This document shows positions 1 to 11,340 of a stretch of DNA of 64,000 nt, piece after piece. This DNA comes from Ischnura elegans (Eukaryota > Arthropoda > Insecta > Odonata > Coenagrionidae). The stretch lies in the NCBI RefSeq assembly GCF_921293095.1, contig NC_060258.1, positions 7,268,607 through 7,332,606 of the forward strand. Direction: 5' to 3'. The position numbers and the translations under genes were made by a program. Below the pieces are notes generated by a model. The model worked only from the letters and a program-made list of their open reading frames with translations. It searched no databases and had not been told where the DNA came from. Every line of letters starts with the position of its first letter. Position 1 is the stretch's first letter.

Positions 1-1290
1 ATGTTTGTTGATGAAATATTCTCGAGCACATGCGCAGCTGGCAGTTTGGAGCTGGTGGAAACAAAAATATTATTGACTTTATAATGAAATTACCACAAGA
101 GGTACTCAGGAATACCTAGAGATCCCATGTACGTCATTGATTTACTCTTTTGAATATGGAAGTTTGCCACAAGAGACATTTTCTGGCTGTCCACATTCCA
201 ATAGTGACCAATGGAAGGGCATTAAAGCTTGCACACCGACCAACCGCACACTGGCACTGGTAAAAAGTCGGTTAGCTACTGACCATTGCCACTACAGATC
301 TCTGGCGCCGGCTCAACAACCAAGCAACTTATCTTTTGACCGGTAAAAATCCGGCGTGTGTGCAAGCAGCGCTTCACCGGTAAAATATCGGCCGGTATAT
401 TACTGGCTATCGAAATTCTGTGCGTGTGTAAGAGGCCTTTCAGTGATCTTCTCAAGAATAAATATTGACAACAATTCGCAATTCTATGGTACGATGCAGA
501 CGAATATGAGAGGAATAAAATTAGTTATTTTAAGATATTAGTTCCCTTTAGTCGCAATTGTTTTTTGCCTAGAAATTATGAAAAGCCTGTAAAACTTATA
601 AAAAATCAAGCATTGTGTGACAGGGATTGTTAATATAATATGAAATGTATCCCTCAAGAACCATTTCAGCGTTTACGAGGGTATAATTTGAATAAAAATG
701 GAAGCCAACAAAGGCCGAGTAATTGGTAGCAGAATTGAGTATTTGATGCAAAATATACTCATAAGTACAATTAACATATTTTACAGTGTTATCATAGTTT
801 ATATGCATTAACTCTTACCTTGCCCACTTGACTCCTTGAATTTTCGGAGCACTAAAAATGTCATTATTAGATTTATTTTCTGCCTATTTAGATTTTTTCT
901 TGCCTTGACTTCTATTAATTAATGATGAAAAATGAGCATCAGAACACTCATATTAAGCACAGTATTAGAATTAGCCCTCACAAAATCACAATCCGAAGGC
1001 ATTTGTCACCACAGCATCCACAAATTCAAGCACGGCTTGGATAACGGCGTTCACTGAAAGCATGCAGTCAGCAAAGTAGCTGTGTGTGACGTCAGCCATT
1101 CGAGCCTGACTTCCTGCCGAGACTGACCGTTTGAAAAGCGTACAAATTTCAACGGAACACAAAAGAAAATGTAATGAGCCCATTGCAGAAATTTTTTCAC
1201 CAATATGAATTATTAGCCAAAACTCACTGTTAGCATCTACTTAAATTGGTAATTTCGTTTGAGGTTAACACCCTTACTGAAATTATTGAA
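1..1290. other. No gene recognised
   Basis: The stretch is AT-rich with only short open frames on both strands. None resembles a known protein or has convincing splice sites around it. I see nothing here that I can annotate beyond single-copy-looking DNA. Confidence 0.5.
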
Positions 1291-1592
1291 AAAGGTTGCG
1301 CTGTATGATCACGATGAAGACAACAAAATACATGGCCATGATGAAGCCCTGGCCCCCTGTGTGGTAGCCTGAAACGCTACCACTACCCCACCTGACCCGT
1401 CTGCTAAGAGGTGAGATATTATGGATCTATAGGCGGCTTGTGAAAAGTACCTCATGAAAATTAATCAATTGCAGCCAAACTAAGGCCGATACAACGGAAC
1501 CACTACTAGTTCAGAGATGTGTTTACCATTCGGAAGGCCATAAAAATTACGGCATTGAAAAAGGCGGAGCAAGGTTAGTGGTCTCCCCTTGT
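1291..1592 (+). repeat. Dispersed repeat, copy A
   Basis: About 300 bp here align, on the same strand, with 53060-53362. The two copies start at a shared TATGATCA motif followed by AATGAAGACAACAAAATACA-like sequence and end at GTGGTCTCCCCTTG. The last 75 bp are nearly identical, while the first 225 bp are visibly more diverged. No terminal repeats or tail are clear. It could be a fragment of a transposon or an untranslated portion of a duplicated gene; I do not recognise the family. Confidence 0.75.
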
Positions 1593-2186
1593 TAGTTAGG
1601 CTGATGCATGAGTATTTACAGGCAGTTTCGATTATAATTTACTTATAACTGAAACAAGTACATATTCTTAATTCAAAATAAGTCATTTTTTCCTCTTTAT
1701 TTTTAATTTAATTGTTGTAGTTTTCTTGCCTTAGATTTTTCTATGTTAAATCTTGGTACCAATAAAGCAAATATCAATATGATATTTATTTTACTATAAA
1801 CTATCCTGTGACCAATAAATCATGCCTCATGAAGACGTTTATTTTACAATATGATATCCCAGGACTGATAATTCATTGCTCATTAAGAAAATCAGGTCTC
1901 AAATTTCAATCAAACTCTGTAGTGTTGTAGTTCATTGGGAGCTGTCCACAAATCTCCTCCCATATTGGGTTTTATAACCACTGGTTTTAAAAGTGGAATG
2001 CAGTTCAACATTTATATACCTAATATAATCCCATAGAAATGGTCTCCCTTCAAGTAGGAGCGGTAGCCCGGTGTTAATGTCCTAGGTTTGATGTTTACAT
2101 GTAGCACTTTTCAAAATTTGTTTCTACTTTTCATTTTACAAACGTCAGCTGTTCATCATTATCTCCATGATTTTCACTGAAAATTT
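1593..2186. other. No gene recognised
   Basis: This is AT-rich sequence. A segment at about 1925-2030 weakly resembles 41040-41150 and may be another old dispersed repeat. Nothing else can be supported. Confidence 0.4.
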
Positions 2187-2188
2187 TA

Positions 2189-2977
2189 CGAGGGGTGTTT
2201 TTAAAGTAAGTACCGTTTTGACATAAAAAAAACAAGTAATTTTTTTTTTTCAAAATTAATTTATTCACTTGTAAGGCCATACTTTACCCCACATTTCTAC
2301 GTAATTCCCATTATTATTGAGGCATTTATCATATCTTGGGACCAGCTTTTGTATGCCATCATCAAAGAAGCTTGCCGCCCGACTAGACAACCACTGCTTC
2401 ACGGTCGTTTTCACTTCGTCATCACCGGAATGGTGCTGTCCTGCCATTAAGGGTGTGTTGCTAGTCCATTTTTTGACTTGCAGCGACGCAATAAATGCAG
2501 CAGCGTACTGTGCGACTGTACAAAAAATGCAATGCACTGTTCAAAACAAAAGGCGTGGCATGCTGAGTACATGTGTCGTTTTGCTCCATGATAATGCCCG
2601 TCCTCACGCAGCCAATCAAACTCAAGACCTTATCACTTCTTTTGGCTGGGAACAATTAAACCTCCCTCCATACAGTCCCGTTCTAGTGCCGAGCAAACAC
2701 TTGTTTATGTACTTGAAGAAATATCTGGCGGATCAGCACCATTGCGATGATGATGAAGTGAAAATGACCATGAAGCAGTGATTGTCTAATCAGGCGGCAA
2801 GCGTGTTTAACAATGGCATACAAAAGCTGGTCCCAAGATACGATAAATGCCTCAATAGCATTGGGAATTATGTAGAAAAGTAAAGTGTGGCCTTTCAAGT
2901 GAATAAATTATTTTTGAAAAAGAATTTACTTCTTGTTTTCTATGTCAAAATGGTAGTTACTTTAAAAACGCCCCTCG
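2189..2977. mobile_element. Palindromic mariner-family (Tc1/mariner) remnant
   Basis: The element is flanked by TA dinucleotides (2187-2188 and 2978-2979) and has inverted termini beginning CGAGGGGYGTTTTTAAAGTA. The plus-strand frame (about 2460-2781) carries the C-terminal half of a mariner transposase: the LLHDNARPH block with the second catalytic Asp, then a PPYSP block. The third catalytic Asp is missing there, because the expected Asp positions after PPYSP read Val and Lys. The left 258 bp (2189-2446) are an inverted copy of the right 251 bp (2727-2977), so the transposase C-terminus (KLVPRYDKCLN motif) is present on both strands. The N-terminal half and first Asp are absent. The element is non-functional and was probably made by aberrant transposition or repair. 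Confidence 0.85.
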
Positions 2978-2979
2978 TA

Positions 2980-3391
2980 TTTTTCTATGTGGAAATCTTT
3001 TTCGGCAATGCAGTGTCAGATTTTATCCCATTTTTTCATTCAGATGCCTAGTTTCCATTATGAAATTTCAGCTCATTCATTGCCAAAGAAACCTTAATTA
3101 TTACATGGTATCACATGAACTAAAATACATCCATTGCAGAGCTATCTAATGAAGATAATATCACAATGCAGGCGGAACATAAATCAAAGACCGTTTACAT
3201 GTTGAAAAAAAATGGAATAATATTTAATTCCCTGAAGTGTTGAAAATATTTTTATTTTGTAAGGAAAAAATTTATGTGGAATTCCAAATTTTGATATAAT
3301 GTGGTGCATAAAAAAGTTTAAATCACTCCTTTCAAAAAAAAGTCCTGAATCTCTTTGCGTGCATGACTAATATCTTGATGATTACTTCCAG
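2980..3391. other. No gene recognised
   Basis: AT-rich sequence between the mariner remnant and a candidate exon. No supported feature was seen. Confidence 0.4.
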
Positions 3392-3455
3392 CATACTTTA
3401 AGTGAGGATGGGGACCCATTTGAGAGTTCAACTACTGCCCATGAGTCAGCATTTG
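3392..3455 (+). CDS. Candidate internal exon of the plus-strand zinc-finger gene
   Basis: A 64-bp segment sits between a good acceptor (ATTACTTCCAG) and a strong donor (GTGAGTAC). Read from its first base it is open and encodes about 21 residues, acidic and Ser/Thr-rich, beginning HTLSEDGDPF. It ends with one base left over, which is what the zinc-finger exon at 6478 needs because that exon starts with two bases completing a Gly codon. The paralogous minus-strand gene has an exon of the same phase pattern (0 then 1) at the equivalent place, although the two peptides are not obviously similar. No upstream exon with a start codon was identified; it may lie outside the window. The exon assignment is an inference from splice sites and phase. 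Confidence 0.45.
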
Positions 3456-4634
3456 GTGAGTACTCTTACGTGTTGCAAATAACTCTATACTTGGCGGGAT
3501 TGATGTTAATGTGGAAGATCTACAGGTAAATGCTTTTGTTTAGCCAAATTTTACTGTGACTAGAGCAATTATTGAAAATTTGACAGTGTCCCATAAGTCC
3601 GCAATGGAAGCCATGGATGAGTGCTTTTAAGGGCCTCAAATAGTTGCATACAAGTAAGGCTTAGGTCACTTTCAGATGGCGCGGTGCTGTTTTTTTAATA
3701 TAATCTGATGTCCCTACCGATGCCTTTATACCAGTCAAATTATGCGGTGTTCTCCACTGTGCCCATTTCTAACCGGCCAGGCACTGCAGCATCAACAGCG
3801 TCAACTGGTCGTGAAACTCAGACCGCTTTCAGATGAGAAAACTCTGGATTTCCTTGTGCCATGCGGAGAATGTAGGAATGTGGATAGTGGTCTCTTCTGA
3901 AATCGGCCTTATTGTGACTGATTCTGAAGGATGAAGAACCTGAATTAGTCATCCATCCATATTTCCTGTTGTCTTTATTTTAAGTAGCAATTGGATAGGG
4001 GAGAAGTTTTATATTTACTTATTGTTTCGTAGTCATTTGAATCGTTTTTAATGGTCTTCCGTAACAAAATATTTTTGTTCCACTGAAATTGTTGGGTATG
4101 TAACTGACCAATGGCTAAGAATTTTTTCTTTAATTTCTCTATTTGGCATTTTTGACGGTTAAAGAGTCATATCTAATCGATAAAAAGGATGCTGCCTTGC
4201 TTCAACCAAGCTTGGAGACTAGTTTATTGAAAGGAAAAAATTTACTCTTTGTAGCCACACACCTTTTTTCCAGAAATGCCGATGAAAAGCGTTGCGAATC
4301 CTCAAAATTATAAACCCAAAAAGCCAGAATGGAGCATTTTGTTTGAGAATTGGGTATGAAAAGTAAATTTCAGGGTTCATTGAAAATGTAAGCATGGAAC
4401 TTGGTCAAATGAGGGCAAAAATTAGCTTTGCTTTAGGACCATTTTAAATTCGTGGGAAAATTAGCGAAAATCTTTTAAATGAGTGCATTCCTATTCACCC
4501 TTTTGTCCTTGGGATTAGCAATGGTGCTTTGTTAGGTTTTACTGACAACTAGGCATGAAGCTTCCTTGGAGGAGAAAATATGGTTGACATAATATTAAAT
4601 TTATAGGTGTGCTCCAGAAATGAAATCAGTATGG
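3456..4634. other. Probable intron, no gene recognised
   Basis: This lies between the candidate exon and the LINE remnant. I found no convincing exon, repeat or RNA gene. Confidence 0.35.
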
Positions 4635-5335
4635 CTAAGAAACAGCCGAATTCTTGATATCAATCAAATAATTCTACATTCAATCTGCATAATTCCCAGT
4701 CCAATTCACATAACATCTGGGTAATGCTTTCTGTACAATGGTAGCATTTTCTGACGAACCACACAGCCTTCCTTGGTATTTTTTTCGGTTTGCTGATTAA
4801 GTCTTTCTTCGCCGGATCCCATACGCTCGTTGCATTATCGAGGTGCGGTCGGATGAGTGCAAAAAAGCACCTTTCTTTTACTTTCTCATCTGAAAATCTT
4901 CCCACAATACGCTTGACAAATCATAATTTCTTCAGGGCTATGCGACAAATATTTCTTATGTGTGTTCCCCACAATAGGTTCGAGGTTATCGTTTCTCCCA
5001 CGCAGTTCACTTTGTATGTTGCCTCTATGTTAATACCATCCGCTGCATAAGCATGGTTATAGATACACGAATTCAGCAAGAAATGTACCGTCATGTATTT
5101 TCTCAGATTAAGTTCAAGTCCCCTCTCTTGGCTCCACAAATGAACGTTGTTTCAGTCCATTGATAGAATTTCATAGTCAGAGTGATCACTAATTTCACGA
5201 TAGATGACAGGGTCGTCAGCAGAAAAACGTGTTATACTGCTAATGCGGGAGCAGAGTTCATCAATGTATATAATGAACAGCAGGGAGGAAAAATCTATTT
5301 TTCCCTTAGCCAAAATAATTGCTGAAAGAGAAAGG
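4635..5335 (-). mobile_element. Decayed non-LTR retrotransposon (LINE) fragment, reverse-transcriptase 3' part
   Basis: Three overlapping minus-strand frames together encode the end of a LINE reverse transcriptase. Going 5' to 3' on the minus strand, 5335-5155 holds the palm-domain region with an FSADDPVIYREI stretch, corresponding to the FADD-type catalytic box. Next, 5139-4921 holds a block with GLELNLRK and the VGETITSNLLWGTHI region. Finally, 4905-4660 holds the thumb and downstream block with ALIRPHLDNATSVWDP. The frames are broken by stops and shifts, and the 5' part (endonuclease and most of the RT) is missing, as is usual for 5'-truncated insertions. The style fits the jockey/CR1 group, but the exact clade is not certain. 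It lies inside the presumed intron of the plus-strand zinc-finger gene, in opposite orientation. Confidence 0.85.
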
Positions 5336-6477
5336 TCTTTATACGCTGGTGCAAAAAAAAGAAATAAGAGATGAATTTGGAGAGAAATTTTACCTTGCAA
5401 AAGCAGAGCAGGGAATTCATCTCTCTTTAGTTCCCAGAAGAATTGACGATAATGTCATACTGACCCAAAATAATAAATTAGTCCTTATTCTTTCTAAAAT
5501 TCGTCATGATTATGCCATTGATGCTGAAAGGGATAGCCAAAATAAATCTGATATGCTTACATCCTACAACAACTTAAATTGACGTTGATGTAGTGGACGT
5601 CCAATTCTGTGCAAAAACTACACTGCAGGACGTAATACAAGATGGCAGCCTTCGGTCTTTTTTTTACTAATTATTGAAAATTTCTGCTTCCATTGCTCTT
5701 GGCATTTTAAAGGTTCATTAAATATCTTCTGAAGTTATTGGGAGTGGTTTTCTGCAGAAGAAAGCTTGGGAAATGATTAAACTGCATATGATGAAAAATA
5801 TTGGAAATGCTACTATCCCAACACAAATAAGAGCTCAGGCTTGCGTGCCATACTTGGAATATCTGCCCCTGGTGCCGCTCCAAACCATTGCTTATCTGAT
5901 GACAGTTGGGTATATTTCACTCAAGGGAGTTTCTTTTGGCTGTTTGTCCATTGCATTTATCTTTGAATTTTAAACTACCTCTATAAAAACTAATCCAGGA
6001 AAAATTCAAAATAATTTTTCTAGATACTCATCTGTAGTACCACAAAATTTATTGTGATTGGCATTGTTAGGAACCTTTTTAATTTAGAAAATATTCACCG
6101 ATCATTAAATATTCGATTGAAAAGAAAATATTTTTCCCTTTTTAAAGGACCAATTCTGAAAGGGGTATAATTTTATTCTTTTCCTGCAATTGGAAGTCAT
6201 ATGTGTGTGCTTGATTATTTGTGTACGTATCATTTTAACCCATGATTTAGTCTTTTTTGTTCTATACACTCTTGTTGCCCTCGTCATTTTTATGATATGT
6301 GTTCTTTTCCCCTCCATTCATTTATATCGAGTCCCTTGGTTCAAGTCCAAGTTGGGCAGCAGTTGTACCACCTGACTTGTGCATTTTACCATGCATTCAA
6401 TGGATTTTAAATAGAAGATGATGTAGTCTTAAATTTCATGGCTGACTGTGTTAATTGCTATTTGAACTTTTCTCTAG
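5336..6477. other. Probable intron, unassigned open frames
   Basis: Plus-strand frames at 5319-5582 and 5773-5973 are open but match no family I know and lack convincing splice sites. The segment ends in a polypyrimidine stretch and AG at 6476-6477, the acceptor of the next exon. Confidence 0.35.
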
Positions 6478-7919
6478 GGGTCCCGACTGCCGAAGCAATG
6501 CCCGAGGAAACAACATCGACTTCATATGTGCTTGCAGAAGGAAATCTAAGGAATCATTCAATTGATGACTGCATTGGTCCCACACCTTCGGTGACACAGA
6601 TTGATTCCAAGGTTGAAACATCCCATGAAGAGATAAAGAAAAATCTGATAGATGAAGACTTGGAAAAATGTAGTGCTTTTGAAACTTATGAGATATCAAG
6701 TTGCTCAATTCCTGATGACAGACAATGTAATACCAAAGACATTGAATCAATTAAAAGCAGCAGAGGTGGAGCCGCAATGGCTGTTGTTGGGGAGAGAAGT
6801 GGTTGTGATGCACCAAATACCTCGCATAACCTTAGGTTTATCAGAATTAGTAGAAATGACAGAAGTGGCTGTGAGACCATCATGGGAGGCAACAGCGAGG
6901 TACTTAATTGCTTGATCGAAAATCCAGGGAACAGTTACAGTTCAAACGAAGATTCATATAATTGCTTCAACTGCAGAGATGTGTTCAACAACAAGAAGAA
7001 GCTAATGAAACACATGAAAATTCCTTTTGTTGCTCGTAATTTTGATGCTGCAGCAGAATCATCATTCGTAGGTGTGTCTCTGGAAGCACTTCCATCAGGC
7101 GGACACAGCAGTTCTTGCGAGCCTACCATCTCAAAGGCTTTAAGTGGGCAGGAGAGGAAAAGACTAGAGCCCATGCCAAAAGAAAATGTGCTCATCAAGG
7201 AAACCAGCGGAGGAAAAGGGGACGAGACAAATACAAGACTATTGACGAGAAGTTTCACAGTAGGAGAGAAATCAACTACACAAAGTTTATCTTCAAAGTC
7301 ATCTAGCATTAGAAATGTACGCAATCACGTGGGTCCATTTTCATGCAACGTGTGTGAAAGGTCTTTCTCGATTAAGAGCCTCTTAGTTAGACATGTACGC
7401 GCGCACACGGGAGAGAAAATGTTTTCTTGCAACGATTGTGAAAAGTCTTTCTGGAATAAGAGCAACTTAGTTAGACATGTTCGTACGCATACGGGGGATA
7501 AACCGTATTCTTGTAGCATTTGCCGCAAGTGTTTCACTCAGAATGATCATATTAAGAGTCACATGCGACAACACTCGGGAGAAAAGCCTTTTATATGCAA
7601 CCTGTGCAGCAAGTCCTTCGCTAGGAAAAGTCAGCTCACCTTACACATTCAAAGACACTCGGGAGAGAAACCATTTTCTTGCGACGTGTGTGAAATGTCT
7701 TTCTCGGATAAGAGTAGTTTAGTTCGACATGTACGCACGCACACGGGAGAGAAACCGTTTTCCTGCGACGAGTGTGAAAAGTCTTTCTGGAATAAGAGCG
7801 ACTTAGTTAGACATGTACGTACGCACACGGCAGAGAAACCCCACTCGTGCAGAATCTGCAAGAAATATTTCACTCAGAAGGGCACTCTCAAAAGTCACAT
7901 GCGAACACACACGGGATAG
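6478..7919 (+). CDS. C2H2 zinc-finger protein, main (finger-bearing) exon
   Basis: This probably encodes a nuclear DNA-binding regulator. The acceptor TTTTCTCTAG at 6468-6477 is preferred over the upstream in-frame ATG at 6438, which would be intronic; the ATG at 6498 is a fallback start. Residues 1 to about 155 are acidic and low-complexity. An isolated finger follows at about residue 160 (NCFNCRDVF), whose last His is replaced by Pro. A basic linker comes next, then seven tandem C2H2 fingers (7339-7910) joined by TGEKP-type linkers. Helix positions -1,2,3,6 of the seven fingers read ISLR, NSNR, QDHS, RSQL, DSSR, NSDR and QGTS. The order of finger types suggests duplication of a 4-finger block. 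The frame stops at 7917 where a linker GAG codon has become TAG, and finger sequence continues beyond. It is a paralogue of the gene at 39018-40276, with collinear N-terminal regions. The target sites and biological role are unknown. Confidence 0.8.
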
Positions 7920-8560
7920 AGGCCTTTTTCATGCAATGAGTGTGAAAAGTCTTTCTCGGATAAGAGCCACTTAGTTGGACATATTCGTACTCACACGGGG
8001 GTTAACCGTATTCTTGTAGCATTTGCCGCCAGTGTTTCACTCAGAGTAGTCATCTCAACCGTCACTTACGACAACACTCGGGAGAGTAGCCTTTTATATG
8101 CAATGTGTGTGAAAAGTCTTTCGCTAGGAAAAGTCAGCTCGCCTCACACATTCGAACACACTCGGGAGAGAAACCTTATTCTTGTAGCATTTGCTGCAAG
8201 CATTTCACAAAAAGATGTTCTCTCAACAGTCACATGCGTTTGCATATGGGTGAGAGAGGCATTAAATCATGACACGAGTGTGAAAATTCTCTCTCGAATA
8301 AGAACCACTCAGTGACACATTTTCGTATACACTCGAGAGAGAAGCCTTAGTCGTCCAGAGCGTAAGAAAATTCTTTTTACAGAATAAGCTATGTGGTGGG
8401 ACACATGCAAACGCACACACCTTTTTCACGCAGAATCCGCAAAAATTATTTTTCACTCAGAGTCGTTTACTTAAGAGTCACATGCGAAACAACGCGTAGG
8501 AGAAACCCTTCTCGTGCGGCGAATTTGAGTGTCCCTCTCGACAAAGAGCCTCTTTGATAT
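7920..8560 (+). pseudogene. Decayed continuation of the C2H2 finger array
   Basis: Directly after the TAG, the same frame continues with a good finger ([17 protein letters not shown]). One base is then lost near 8000, in the ACGGGGG linker sequence, and the frame shifts. At least three more fingers follow in other frames: a CFTQSSHLNRH type, a SFARKSQLASH type after a linker TAG near 8089, and a HFTKRCSLNSH type. Beyond about 8270 only weak finger traces (NECENSLSNKNHS-like) remain. The ancestral protein therefore had at least 11 C-terminal fingers. This tail is now untranslated or 3' UTR. Confidence 0.8.
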
Positions 8561-10739
8561 AGACATATGTACAATAAACCGAGAGTTGCTTTATTTCTGC
8601 GACGTCTGCAGCAAGTCTGTTACGCCATGATGCAACCTAGTAACCCATTCGTACACACAGTAGATAAACCTTGTCAGTGTAGCATTTGTTGGAAGTGTTT
8701 TGCAGTGAGTGGTTACCTTGACAGATATACATACATGCTCACACGTGTGAGCGCAGCCTTGTTTATGCATAGTCCCCATCTCGTCCATCACTGCAAATAG
8801 AGGCTCTGACCACCACATGTGTAAACGTACAATTGTGATGTATTATTATTATTATTGCGTATTTTGCACCAAGTCTCTCGCTGTTATTTCTAATCCCAAC
8901 CTCCACACGCGCTCTAAATTGAGAGACTATTCATGTTTTGTATGTTGCGTGGTTTCACTCTGATAAGTCACCTTTGCGCATGCAACATTTTCTTGCGGAC
9001 AGGATAATTTAAATAAATGTAACAAATGTTCCAATTAAACCTCATGCAAAGCTACACGGAGGAGTGTAATGGTTAATTTTCGCCTGCACAACGAGAAATG
9101 AATGATGATAATGTGTCAATGGGCCATCTACATGTTTCTATGAAATGCGTGCCCAGTAATGTGTTTCTGGATTTTCGTAATGAATATTGAAAGAGAGTAG
9201 TTGCAGAAAAGGGCACACCCAGGCTATCAGATTAGGATGAAGCAGCCTACACTACACGTTTTTGTTTAAACACGTCCACATTATTCATTCCAATGTTTCT
9301 GGCTTTAAGTCCAGTTTTAATTGTCATCTTCTAATTGGCTCTGAATTTTCTTAGAATTAATCATATGTTCTTTGAATATTCTATGTCAAAATAATTATTC
9401 TTGTGTCCACATTTTGTAAACAATGTGTTATCAGTGCACAATAAAAGGCTTATGGCCGAGTTTATTAATTTGATGAATTCAGCATGTTATTTATTTTCAT
9501 TGTTAAAAAATATGCAATTTTATTCCTATTTCTCTGTTTTCACTCGCGGCTGAGCGATTCGACACGATTTGTCGGAATACACCGTCAATAGGACAGCAAG
9601 GATAATCGTGGGCCATTAACCTTAGAACGGTGAAGTTGCGAGAAAAGGCAGCAATGGAGGTGGAAGATGTCCAAACATTGGCAGAGTGCATGGGGATGTT
9701 ATCGGAGGGTGGGAGAGTAAGAAGAGGATGGGGAGTGGATGCTAGGTGGCGCTGAGCGCACTTGCAGGGTTTGGTAATGAGAAAATGATTCAGAGGACAC
9801 GTCGGACGCAGCCTAAAGTAGTACTACGGAGTGAGCGAGCAAGGGATTCATTTGTGTACAAACTTTGGCCGCAATCCGTTCAGCCGTCTGGAAACACATA
9901 GCGGACAGATAAACTTGTATTAAAGATTACGTATAAAAAAGATTAAGCGTATCCTGACATTATCATATCGCCGAGGAATGCCACACGTTCCTCCTCCTCA
10001 AAAGCTAGGACATTTTTATAATTAGAATTTATGCTACTTTGTATACAATTGTGGTTAAGCAATTAATCGGAGGAAAATAAAGAAAACGTCCAGTCTACTT
10101 TCAAATTTCAATACCTTTTCAGAATGAAGATATGCATTTTAGGTTAACTAGAGGTTTCCCCTTTCTCCACTCACAAAGATTACATGATGTTACATTAGAG
10201 GGTGACCTTGCATAATTTGTCACCTCCACAGATGCTATTGGGTGTTTATATTTATTTATTGCCAAGGCCAACAATCTTTTTATGGATAGTTACTTACATT
10301 ATGCTTACTTCCACTGTAAAATAAAATTAACGTTATTTTAAAATTAAATGTACTATACTTACATAAAAGTTTTTGGCCAAAATATTAGATCAGCGATCTT
10401 TAGATAAGCAACGAGAACTGACCCCCGTGCATGGCGTCTGATATATCGGATAAGGTAAAAGTTATGAACATATTGAGAAAAAAATCAATAAAAAATAATT
10501 ACCCTGTGGGGCGACTGAAAGTTCTTTGAATGCCATATCTTACATAAATCCTTCTTAAGTCGATACATTTAAGTAGTCAGCTGAAATATTAGCAGCGCAG
10601 TAAAGACATGTCAACTTAATATAGTATCACTATGTAGTGCATGTCAATTGGAGCCCAGAAAGAAATTATATACGGAGGTTCGACGAATCGGACGCTATGC
10701 ACTAATGGGTTATACCTTAGGCTGCGGAAACGTTTTTAA
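8561..10739. other. 3' flank of the zinc-finger gene and unannotated DNA
   Basis: A possible polyadenylation signal AATAAA lies at 9440-9445 and another near 9012; either could serve the zinc-finger gene. A trinucleotide ATT run lies near 8841. From 9.5 to 10.7 kb I see no gene or recognised repeat. Confidence 0.35.
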
Positions 10740-11340
10740 ATGGTCTGCATTGTGATTTCGGGGGGAACGTGTGTCACCATTTGACCAATTTTCTCGCCAC
10801 TGGCAGCCATATCTTAAGATTTCAACGCCGTCCTTTCCGCGGTCGCTTGAACTCGGCCAAACCCATACCCTTTTTTCTGAACTGACGGCGGCTGACCGTG
10901 AGCTTGCTCGAAACCCACCCACTCTTCTAGCCAATGACAGAAGAAAGTGTGGAGGAGCCCGCAGTCTCTCTCCGAGCTCCGTGCAGTGCTGATCCCTCTC
11001 CAGCTCGCAGTGTTGCCAAATCTAATCCGTTGGAACCGCACAGCGTCCGTCCTAGAACCTTCCGCCGCTCCCGAAAGTACCGTTATTCCCCAGGCTGGCA
11101 ACGCCGGTCGGCCGGATGGAGGGGAAAAGGGAAGGGGATGGAGGAGAAGTGGAAGGGGCAGCGCTTCTGATGGTCTATTTTCCACCCAGCCGCCATCAGT
11201 TCGGAGAAAGGTCATAGTGGCAGAGAGCACAAAGGTGTCTTTCGGGGACTGGATACCCTCATCACGGGGAGCGCTGCCCGGATTTTCCCTTCTCCGAGAG
11301 GGAAAGAGCTTCCTACTTTCCGCGGCGCATTCACGATGAA
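10740..11340. promoter_or_regulatory. CpG-rich block, possible promoter or GC-rich repeat
   Basis: CG dinucleotides are clearly denser here than in the surrounding AT-rich DNA. Long open frames occur on both strands only because stop codons are rare in GC-rich sequence; the 203-residue minus-strand frame and the 130-residue plus-strand frame have no recognisable domain. The block could be the promoter of a gene running towards the candidate exon at 13607, or a GC-rich repeat. Which one is not decidable from sequence alone. Confidence 0.35.

Noticed and set aside
6330-6350. Perfect-looking pol III B box (GGTTCAAGTCC)
   Set aside because: No A box or tRNA-like fold lies at the right distance upstream, so it is probably chance.
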